A stretch of DNA of 6,681 nucleotides, taken from the NCBI GenBank assembly GCA_021795255.1, contig JAJYPQ010000226.1:1-6681 (forward strand), written 5' to 3'. Source of the DNA: Pseudomonadota bacterium. GTDB lineage: Bacteria > Pseudomonadota > Gammaproteobacteria > Acidiferrobacterales > Acidiferrobacteraceae. This document shows, piece after piece, positions 1 to 4,472 of the stretch. Below the pieces are notes generated by a model. The model made no database searches and was not told the origin of the DNA. It worked only from the letters and a program-made list of their open reading frames with translations. The translations under genes were made by a program, and so were the position numbers. How positions within the stretch are numbered: the stretch's first letter is position 1; each line of letters begins with the position of its first letter.

Positions 1-127
1 ATGAACCGCATATTTCCTGCTAAAATGTTTTAGTAAATAGAAATTAGTGGCCGCATAAAAACTTGGCAGTTAAGGAGATACCACTATGTTGTTGAAGAAC
101 AAGGAACGGCTAAAAACAATTTTGACC
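1..127. repeat. Terminal direct repeat, left copy (circular overlap)
   Basis: These 127 bases are identical to the last 127 of the window. The repeat is exact, reaches both extreme ends and interrupts a gene at the right end, so it is best read as assembly overlap of a circular molecule of about 6554 bp rather than a biological repeat. It carries the intergenic region, Shine-Dalgarno site and first 14 codons of the 86-784 gene. Confidence 0.93.
20..33. promoter_or_regulatory. Palindrome CTAAAA-TG-TTTTAG upstream of the 86-784 gene
   Basis: A perfect 6+6 bp palindrome with a 2-nt centre sits 52 bp before the start codon at 86, within the region shared by the two divergent cargo genes. It overlaps TAAAAT (21-26), which resembles a -10 box but has no good -35 partner. 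Its size and place suit an operator, but no cognate regulator can be named. Confidence 0.25.
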
Positions 128-784
128 GGCATAGTTCTAGGAGTCGTAATGATATCCGGTTCAGCATACATCTACCCTGCGACAACATCTTCGCATACAA
201 AGGTGTTGTCGATTCAGCAACAGACGTCGGTTGTTTTTCATGTTAAGACGATGGCATACCAAGAAATTAAGCAATTGAGTCACATGCAGGCAGCCGCAAA
301 CAAGATTGAGCAAGCAGTTCAATTAAGTTTAAACGGCGAACAGCAAATGAAACAGGCTATGCAGACAACCTCCCACGTAATTCATCAGCTAGCAACCCAC
401 CCGTCGAAAAATCCAAATCAATCAGAGACGATACACTCCACCGTTCATCAGATACGCCAGGAAAGTTTTGAGGTACAAGGGCAATCTCAAATCGTAATGA
501 TCCATCTATCTCAGTGGTTAACCGCGCTCAAGAAATGGCAAATGATCAATCGGCAGATACACCAAACCTTTACACTCTACACACATGATATGCAAACTCT
601 GGATTCGCTTTCGCATTCTACCAGAGTCACGCCGATTCCTCACAATCAGCAAATGGTTATACAATCTAGTGCACAACGATTCGCGCAAGAAGTCTCGACA
701 CGGCATCACGACCTGATACTTCAAAAGAACATTCTCAAACAAGCAAACGCTATACTGAAAACTGTCATGCAACGCTTTAGCTGA
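86..784 (+). CDS. Membrane-anchored, Gln/His-rich helical protein of unknown function
   Basis: I do not recognise the family. The start is supported by a strong Shine-Dalgarno AAGGAGA (72-78) 7 nt before the ATG. The 232-residue product has a basic N-terminus (residues 1-10), one hydrophobic segment (about 11-30), and then a hydrophilic, mostly helical remainder rich in Gln, His, Ser and Lys (about 45-225) with coiled-coil-like heptad stretches. It has no cysteine, as is common for extracytoplasmic proteins. The natural reading is a type II membrane-anchored or secreted protein whose helical domain lies outside the membrane. No catalytic motif is visible. It stands alone, divergent from another exported protein across a shared 152-bp spacer, so the two may work at the cell surface together. 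AT-rich composition unlike the mob genes suggests it is cargo. Interaction with a pilus, phage or partner cell is possible but unsupported. Confidence 0.8.
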   Translation: MLLKNKERLKTILTGIVLGVVMISGSAYIYPATTSSHTKVLSIQQQTSVVFHVKTMAYQEIKQLSHMQAAANKIEQAVQLSLNGEQQMKQAMQTTSHVIHQLATHPSKNPNQSETIHSTVHQIRQESFEVQGQSQIVMIHLSQWLTALKKWQMINRQIHQTFTLYTHDMQTLDSLSHSTRVTPIPHNQQMVIQSSAQRFAQEVSTRHHDLILQKNILKQANAILKTVMQRFS

Positions 785-797
785 TAGAGTTAGACAA

Positions 798-835
798 CCT
801 TTCCCCTAGCCCGCCAGGGCTAAGGGGGGTGTGTA
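798..835 (+). repeat. Inverted hairpin repeat, copy A (candidate priming site)
   Basis: This 38-nt element reads CCTTTCCCC, then a stem-loop, then GGGGTGTGTA. The hairpin is CCCC-TAGCCC, loop GCCA (813-816), GGGCTA, bulged A823, GGGG. An inverted copy lies at 1244-1279 with the same loop, the same bulge position and the same flanks, but a stem changed on both sides (TAGCCC/GGGCTA to GGCCC/GGGCC). Paired changes mean the structure itself is maintained. IncQ plasmids carry two such homologous, oppositely oriented ssi sites that are recognised by the RepB primase, and this plasmid encodes that primase. Alternatives are relaxosome binding sites, ends of a small non-autonomous element, or a terminator for the upstream gene. 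Confidence 0.6.
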
Positions 836-861
836 TGTCTGTGAGTGGTCGATTACGCTGT

Positions 862-910
862 CCCTTCGTCCCTCCTGTCCAAGCGGGAGCGCGGACGGAG
901 GGACGAAGGG
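862..910 (+). terminator. Long stem-loop followed by T-rich tract
   Basis: The arms CCCTTCGTCCCTCC (862-875) and GGAGGGACGAAGGG (897-910) are perfect 14-bp complements. The stem continues as GTCC (877-880) / GGAC (893-896) past a single bulged T876, giving 18 bp around a 12-nt loop. CGTTTTCTTCTTC follows, so on the plus strand it looks like a rho-independent terminator for the 86-784 gene. It also lies in the presumed oriT region, where long inverted repeats bind relaxosome proteins, so an oriT role is equally possible. Confidence 0.5.
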
Positions 911-956
911 CGTTTTCTTCTTCAGCATACCTTCAGGATTATCGTTTCTAGGGGGC

Positions 957-985
957 TTGTGTTCTTTCTGGACCCGCGCTATCTT
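957..985 (+). promoter_or_regulatory. Possible promoter for the mob operon
   Basis: TTGTGT (957-962) and TATCTT (980-985) are separated by 17 nt, a permissible but mediocre sigma-70-type promoter. It points toward mobC and would give a structured leader of about 300 nt. No better plus-strand candidate was seen between the stem-loop at 862-910 and mobC. Confidence 0.25.
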
Positions 986-1243
986 AAGGAGTAGTAGGTT
1001 AGGAGCAAGCCATGTATTCGCTAACGCTCATACCGCCTTGCCGGGGGTTGCCCCCCCGCACCCCGCCTTGGCTCTTCCTCCCTCTGGTCGGTCGAGCCAA
1101 GTCACTGGCCTCGCCGTCCGCGCTCTCGCTTGGACCGGCACCGGCCATGGCGGATGGCGTCACCGACCTGCGCCTATCGGCTTGGTCTCTCGTTCCACTC
1201 GTGACGCTCATCCTTGCCGAAGTGCATTCAAGGTAGGTTGTTT

Positions 1244-1279
1244 TACACACCCCCCAGGCCCTGGCGGGCCGGGGAAAGG
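1244..1279 (-). repeat. Inverted hairpin repeat, copy B (candidate priming site)
   Basis: Inverted counterpart of the 798-835 element. Read on the minus strand it is CCTTTCCCC-GGCCC-GCCA-GGGCC-T-GGGG followed by GGTGTGTA. On the plus strand the hairpin is CCCC (1252-1255), bulged A1256, GGCCC, loop TGGC (1262-1265), GGGCC, GGGG (1271-1274). It ends two bases before the mobC Shine-Dalgarno at 1281-1286, so folding in the mRNA could also affect mobC translation. The conserved bulge and covarying stem argue for selection on structure. Confidence 0.6.
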
Positions 1280-1293
1280 GAGGAGGCGAGAGC

Positions 1294-1647
1294 ATGGCCC
1301 GCCCGAAGGGAGACCCGGCGACCGTGCGGCGTACCACCATTGGCGTGCGCGTGACCGACGCCGAATATGCGATCGTGCGGGAGAAGGCCGAGGCCTTGCG
1401 CATTTCCCCGGCGCAATGGCTCCGGGATGCCGCCCTCAAGCGGCGGTTGCCCTCTCCGCCGGCCCCGGCCATCAACGTGGCGGAATACGGTAAGCTGGCG
1501 CATCTGAGCGCGAACCTGAACCAATTGGTGAAGGCGGTGCATGACGGGCGTCCGGTTACGATCCCCGAGGAGATGCTGCGTCAGCTGCTGGAGGAAGTAG
1601 CGCGGTTGCGGTTGGCCCTCCTGGGTCAAGGAGGCGAGGACGCGTGA
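1294..1647 (+). CDS. mobC: MobC-family relaxosome accessory protein
   Basis: A 117-residue DNA-binding protein that would bind oriT and help the relaxase open and nick it. The N-terminal half looks like a ribbon-helix-helix: a short strand around residues 13-20 (RTTIGVRV), followed by helices at about 21-35 and 37-50. The C-terminal half carries the pattern typical of MobC proteins, LSANLNQLVKAVHDG (71-85), and ends in a leucine-rich helix. The length is normal for the family. A strong AGGAGG (1281-1286) lies 7 nt before the ATG. The stop codon overlaps the relaxase GTG start (GTGA, 1644-1647), implying translational coupling. The structured region just upstream is the presumed target DNA. 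The family is assigned from residue patterns, without a search. Confidence 0.87.
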   Translation: MARPKGDPATVRRTTIGVRVTDAEYAIVREKAEALRISPAQWLRDAALKRRLPSPPAPAINVAEYGKLAHLSANLNQLVKAVHDGRPVTIPEEMLRQLLEEVARLRLALLGQGGEDA

Positions 1648-3833
1648 TTGCCAAAATGGAGAAGGGGCGAGGCTTTCGTGGTGCGTTGGAGTACGACTTG
1701 CAAGCGGGCAAAAGTGCACTCTTGGAGACGAATCTGGTCGGGGCGACCCCTCGAGCCATGGCGAAGGAGTTTGGGGAAGTACGGGCCCTGCGCCCGACCC
1801 TGGGGAAAGCGGTGCTTCATGTGGCGTTGTCCGTGCCGCCTGGCGAACACCTGACCGATGACCAATGGCGGACCATCGGGCACCGGTACCTGGAGGCGAT
1901 GGGGTTTACGGACAACCAGTATGTCATCACCCGGCATCGCGACACGGATCACGAACACATTCATATCGTGGCGAACCGCATTACGTTTGCCGGCGCGGTG
2001 GTGAGCGACAGCCAAGACTGGAAGCGCCAAGAGGCGCTGATGCGGGAGATTGAACGGGATTACGGGCTGAGTCCGGTGACTCCTAGCAAAGAGGCTGCGC
2101 GTAAGGCTCCCACGAAAGGGGAAATCGAGTTTGCGGCCCGAACCGGGCAAGCCAGTATCAAACAACGGTTGCAGGGTCTGTGTGATGCGGCCATGTCGGC
2201 GTGTCAGAGTGTGTCGGACTATATCGAACGGCTTGAGGCGGTGGGAGTGGACGTGATTCCGACCGTGCAGCTGAACGGGGCGAAGGTGTCGGGGTTGATG
2301 TATCGCTTGGATGAGACGTTGATGAAGGGCAGTGACCTCGGCAAGACGTACAGCCCGGTCGGCCTGGCCAAGAGAGGGGTGACCTATGAGCAAGCGCGAG
2401 ACTTTGCGGCAGTTAACCGCTGCCGCGAACGCGAAGCACGTCGAGAGCTTGCCGCAACAGATCGAGAGCTTGCGCCAAGCGAAGGTGCAGAGCGCCGAAG
2501 AGCTGGCGACGGTGTTAGAGCCTTTGGCGCAAGCGATGGCCGCGCTCACGGACGAGACGCGGGAGAGCTTGGCCCAACTGCGGACGCAGAGCGCCCAACA
2601 GATGGCCGAGTTTCAGACGCAAAGCCGGAACATCGTGAACACGTGGCAGCACAGTACCCAACTGATGGACGCGGCCAGTCAAAATCTGAACGCGGCGACG
2701 CAGCGCTTCAGTCAGGTTCTGACGGATACCGTGAACCAAGCCGCGTGGGGGCTGGGGTGGAAACATTACGCGCTGACGATTGTGACCGGCCTGGTGGCCG
2801 CGATAGTCACACTCGGATTGTCGCATTGGCTCTTGGCCAGGCCAGCGACGTCTACCCTGCCCTCCAAGTCGAGCGCGACCGTACGGCCCAAGCCGTCCAG
2901 CGCCAACTCCACGCCTTCGGGGTAGACCGCTTCGACCTGGGGATTCGGGACGGGCACCAGGGGAAAATGATGCAGCGGCTTTGGACGCCGGATGAAGTGC
3001 TCCAGCATGTGGCTTGGCTCAAGCGGATGAACGCGCAAGGGAATGACATTTACGTCAAACCTGCTGGTGACCATGGCTTGGTGTTAGTGGATGACCTTCC
3101 GCTTGAGGCGCTTGCCCGCCTTAAACAGAAAGGCTTCAATCCGGCCATCGTGACCGAGACGAGTCCGGGGAATTTGCAAGCGTGGCTGAAAGTGTCACCG
3201 GAGCCCCTTGAGGCGCGGCCGCGCACCGTGTTAGCGCGAGGGTTCGCCCAAGATTTCGGTGGCGACCTGCATAGCGCCGACGCCCAGCATTATGGCCGAT
3301 TGGCCGGATTCACGAATCAAAAGCCCAATCGCCTCATGACGAATGGGTTGCACCCGTTTGTCTTGTTGCGGGAATGGAGCGGCCAGGTGATGGCGAAGGC
3401 TCGCGATCTCTTAGAGAAGGCCGACCATTTCTTAGACCTCCAGGACGCCCGTCGAGAGCAACAGACGCGTTTGATGGCCATTCATACCGCGGGGGTCGAG
3501 AAACGGGCTCCTTGGGGCCGCAAGACCGCTCTGGAGCCCGTCGCCGAGTATCGCCGTCAGGCCCAGGGGTTAGAAACCCGGTATGGTCCGGCGCCGGATT
3601 GGTCGAAGCTCGATTGGATGATTGCCCAGTCGATGGTGGCTTCGGGGCAGTATGGCGTGGATGACGTGGAACGCGCCATTCTTGGGGGATCCCCCAATCT
3701 TCGCACTCGCAAGCCGGGACACCTCGAGGATTATGCCCACCGCACGGCTACCAACGCCTGGAACGACCCGACCGTCCAAGCACAAAGGGCGCAGAATTTG
3801 GCGCGGCAGGAAGACCGGGGTTTAGAACGGTAA
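1644..3833 (+). CDS. mobA: MOBP relaxase fused to RepB-type primase (MobA-RepB)
   Basis: A 729-residue bifunctional protein. Residues 1-145 form a MOBP (RP4 TraI-like) relaxase: it begins MIAK as TraI does, Tyr17 is the likely nicking tyrosine, and His98-x-Asp100-x4-His105-x-His107 is the metal-binding HxDxxxxHxH motif. Residues 150-245 are a conserved helical extension. Residues 250-405 are charged, Gly/Arg/Asp-rich and probably disordered; this stretch overlaps a second gene. Residues 410-575 match the RSF1010 RepB' primase closely from memory (WLKRMNAQGNDIY at 458-470, LVLVDDL at 479-485 with the acidic pair D483/D484, HYGRLAGFTN at 549-558). Residues 600-729 resemble the RepB' C-terminal helical domain (RKPGHLEDY at 689-697). 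The GTG start has AAGGAGG (1628-1634) 9 nt upstream and overlaps the mobC stop. The architecture is that of IncQ-2 MobA-RepB (pTF-FC2). No ATG/GTG start for a separate primase is evident; TTG at 2826 is the only in-frame candidate noticed near the domain boundary. Confidence 0.93.
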   Translation: MIAKMEKGRGFRGALEYDLQAGKSALLETNLVGATPRAMAKEFGEVRALRPTLGKAVLHVALSVPPGEHLTDDQWRTIGHRYLEAMGFTDNQYVITRHRDTDHEHIHIVANRITFAGAVVSDSQDWKRQEALMREIERDYGLSPVTPSKEAARKAPTKGEIEFAARTGQASIKQRLQGLCDAAMSACQSVSDYIERLEAVGVDVIPTVQLNGAKVSGLMYRLDETLMKGSDLGKTYSPVGLAKRGVTYEQARDFAAVNRCREREARRELAATDRELAPSEGAERRRAGDGVRAFGASDGRAHGRDAGELGPTADAERPTDGRVSDAKPEHREHVAAQYPTDGRGQSKSERGDAALQSGSDGYREPSRVGAGVETLRADDCDRPGGRDSHTRIVALALGQASDVYPALQVERDRTAQAVQRQLHAFGVDRFDLGIRDGHQGKMMQRLWTPDEVLQHVAWLKRMNAQGNDIYVKPAGDHGLVLVDDLPLEALARLKQKGFNPAIVTETSPGNLQAWLKVSPEPLEARPRTVLARGFAQDFGGDLHSADAQHYGRLAGFTNQKPNRLMTNGLHPFVLLREWSGQVMAKARDLLEKADHFLDLQDARREQQTRLMAIHTAGVEKRAPWGRKTALEPVAEYRRQAQGLETRYGPAPDWSKLDWMIAQSMVASGQYGVDDVERAILGGSPNLRTRKPGHLEDYAHRTATNAWNDPTVQAQRAQNLARQEDRGLER
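2386..2925 (+). CDS. mobB: Nested MobB-like coiled-coil/transmembrane protein
   Basis: This 179-residue gene lies wholly inside the relaxase-primase gene in the +1 frame. Three features mark it as real. GAGGGG (2374-2379) lies 6 nt before the ATG. The product is well organised: a Gln/Ala/Glu-rich amphipathic coiled coil at about 5-115, one clean transmembrane helix at about 128-151, and a short Pro/Ser-rich tail. The host protein is low-complexity and probably disordered exactly where the overlap occurs. RSF1010 has the same layout, with mobB (helical plus a membrane segment) nested in mobA-repB, and ColE1 nests mbeB in mbeA. Known MobB stabilises the relaxosome and links it to the membrane-bound coupling protein; that role is inferred here. 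Residue-level homology to RSF1010 MobB is not obvious by eye. Confidence 0.8.
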   Translation: MSKRETLRQLTAAANAKHVESLPQQIESLRQAKVQSAEELATVLEPLAQAMAALTDETRESLAQLRTQSAQQMAEFQTQSRNIVNTWQHSTQLMDAASQNLNAATQRFSQVLTDTVNQAAWGLGWKHYALTIVTGLVAAIVTLGLSHWLLARPATSTLPSKSSATVRPKPSSANSTPSG

Positions 3834-3871
3834 TGTATATCAATGCTATCATTGACAGCAGTGCTATACAT
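3833..3871. promoter_or_regulatory. Nested inverted repeats over a promoter; candidate operator
   Basis: ATGTATA (3833-3839) and TATACAT (3865-3871) form an outer 7-bp inverted repeat. CAATG-ctat-CATTG (3841-3854) forms an inner one that overlaps the TTGACA -35 box. This sits directly ahead of a gene for a small possible DNA-binding protein, a typical layout for autorepression. Confidence 0.4.
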
Positions 3872-3881
3872 ACTATACAAT
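3852..3881 (+). promoter_or_regulatory. Sigma-70-type promoter for the small protein gene
   Basis: A consensus -35 TTGACA (3852-3857) is followed by TATACA (3874-3879, 16-nt spacer) or TACAAT (3876-3881, 18-nt spacer). It begins just after the relaxase stop and points at the 3902-4162 gene, and may continue into the rep region. Confidence 0.6.
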
Positions 3882-3887
3882 CGAGAT

Positions 3888-3894
3888 GGAGGGG
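3888..3894 (+). promoter_or_regulatory. Shine-Dalgarno GGAGGGG that places the start at an ATC codon
   Basis: GGAGGGG ends 7 nt before ATC at 3902 but 28 nt before the first conventional in-frame start (GTG 3923). An ATG at 3895 abuts it directly, but is in another frame and gives only a short peptide. The spacing favours initiation at ATC, or a frame error in the A5 run at 3898-3902. Confidence 0.55.
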
Positions 3895-3901
3895 ATGAAA
3901 A

Positions 3902-4162
3902 ATCGCGACCCAACAACTGAATGTGCGGGTGAACCCCGAGGTGCTTGAAGAGATCGCCTATCTGTCGTATCTGATGCGGGCCAAATCGAATGCGGAGGTT
4001 CTCACGACGGTGGTGCATCTTCTGGCCGGGGTGGTGAAGGCGGCCATTGCGGATGCCCCGGAACTCTGGCGCAATGGCGGGACGGTGCTCAGTCGGGAGG
4101 AGCAAGCCGCCTGGCAGACCCTGGTGCAGGAGTTACGGCAGCGAGCTGATAAAAAACCATAA
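3902..4162 (+). CDS. Small helix-rich protein, possible ribbon-helix-helix regulator, probable ATC start
   Basis: About 86 residues if read from ATC at 3902, giving an N-terminus (M)ATQQLNVRVNPEVLEEIAYL. A short polar strand (QQLNVRV) followed by two helices is the usual start of a ribbon-helix-helix DNA-binding protein. From GTG 3923 it would be 79 residues and lose half of that strand, so the longer form is preferred. The rest is helical (about 11-50) with a Gln/Arg-rich final helix (about 62-82). It has its own promoter and operator-like palindromes and precedes the candidate origin. A role as autoregulated copy-number or partition regulator, or as a stand-in for the missing IncQ RepC, is inferred. 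No toxin partner is adjacent, arguing against a standard toxin-antitoxin pair. Confidence 0.68.
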   Translation: MATQQLNVRVNPEVLEEIAYLSYLMRAKSNAEVLTTVVHLLAGVVKAAIADAPELWRNGGTVLSREEQAAWQTLVQELRQRADKKP

Positions 4163-4187
4163 TGTTGATACTTGGAGAGCGCCTGTT

Positions 4188-4214
4188 GAGCTTCGGCCAT
4201 TATGGCCGAAGCTC
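4188..4214. repeat. 27-bp perfect palindrome
   Basis: GAGCTTCGGCCAT (4188-4200) and ATGGCCGAAGCTC (4202-4214) are perfect 13-bp complements around a single T4201. It can form a cruciform or a tight hairpin. No T-run follows on the plus strand (CTCCTATGAG) and none follows on the minus strand, so it is a poor rho-independent terminator. It could be a dimeric protein-binding site or a hairpin used in replication. Confidence 0.75.
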
Positions 4215-4410
4215 CTCCTATGAGAAAATGGTAGATTTTTATTATGCTCGACAATGGTTTGGAAGTATTTTCCATTGGCAAATCTTGATTTAAGCGTTTT
4301 TGTCGTACATTGTCGAGGCGTTTTATCGACGCCATAAACCGTTGTGTAGAAAGGATTACAGCCTAATTTTGTCGATGTCGATGGGGGGGCCTTCAGAGAA
4401 AAAATCGCCC

Positions 4411-4447
4411 TTGCTTTTGTCGATGAAAAATACTAATATATCGACAA
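4411..4447 (+). promoter_or_regulatory. Promoter of the DUF3987-like gene with bracketing operator
   Basis: TTGCTT (4411-4416) and TAATAT (4434-4439) are separated by 17 nt. The spacer begins with TTGTCGAT (4417-4424), and its inverted partner ATCGACAA (4440-4447) follows the -10 box immediately. A protein binding this 8-bp inverted repeat would cover the promoter, so rep expression is probably controlled by whatever recognises TTGTCGA. Confidence 0.5.
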
Positions 4448-4472
4448 GTCATCGTCAAAGGAGAAATAGTCT

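Larger units (their letters stand above)
831..1243. other. GC-rich non-coding region between inverted hairpins; candidate oriT
   Basis: No convincing gene lies here. The region immediately precedes mobC, where oriT usually sits in MOBP plasmids. Visible structure: the long stem-loop at 862-910; a G-run/C-run hairpin near 1042-1057; an inverted repeat CTTGGCTC (1067-1074) / GAGCCAAG (1094-1101); GCGTCAC (1157-1163) / GTGACGC (1201-1207); and CTCGT-type pentamers at 9-nt period (1189, 1198, 1207). Two sequences resemble the MOBP nick core YATCCTGY: ATCCTG on the minus strand at 934-939, and CATCCTTGCC on the plus strand at 1209-1218, which has one extra T. The second follows an inverted repeat, as at RP4 oriT. 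Neither is an exact match, so the nick site is unassigned. Confidence 0.4.
4163..4472. other. Rep control region / candidate vegetative origin
   Basis: This 310-bp gene-free stretch is clearly AT-richer than the mob genes. It contains the 27-bp palindrome at 4188-4214; nested inverted repeats CAATGG (4252-4257) / CCATTG (4272-4277) and TGGAA (4260-4264) / TTCCA (4270-4274); and at least five full TTGTCGA motifs. The motifs lie at 4310, 4369 and 4417 on the plus strand and at 4248-4254 and 4441-4447 on the minus strand, with partial copies at 4300, 4376 and 4325-4330. Spacing is irregular, unlike the 20-22-bp iterons of classical IncQ origins. A repeated motif, an AT-rich tract and a position directly before the helicase-like gene suggest oriV or at least rep regulation. 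Confidence 0.45.

Noticed and set aside
1012..1236. A 74-codon plus-strand ORF with AGGAG (1001-1005) 6 nt before its ATG.
   Set aside because: The product is Pro/Leu/Ser-rich without domain structure and covers the structured, GC-rich presumed oriT. The long frame follows from GC richness. The Shine-Dalgarno is the only support.
798..1279. The inverted repeats as ends of an insertion sequence or MITE.
   Set aside because: No transposase lies between them and the flanks show no target-site duplication (GACAA versus GAGGA). The covarying hairpin fits a structural role better, though this is not excluded.
831..1493. A 220-codon plus-strand ORF running through the oriT region into mobC.
   Set aside because: It crosses several strong hairpins, has no good ribosome site and reads low-complexity Gly/Arg/Pro sequence; its end is a shadow of mobC.
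1626..2549. A 307-codon minus-strand ORF opposite the relaxase.
   Set aside because: It is the antisense shadow of a GC-rich gene, with no ribosome site or recognisable domain.
3374..3664. A 96-codon plus-strand ORF inside the primase part, considered as a second nested gene.
   Set aside because: Unlike the 2386-2925 gene it has no good Shine-Dalgarno and no membrane or coiled-coil organisation, and the primase frame here is well conserved rather than disordered.
4188..4214. The 27-bp palindrome as terminator of the small regulator gene.
   Set aside because: No U-run follows on either strand, so it does not meet the usual criteria for a rho-independent terminator.
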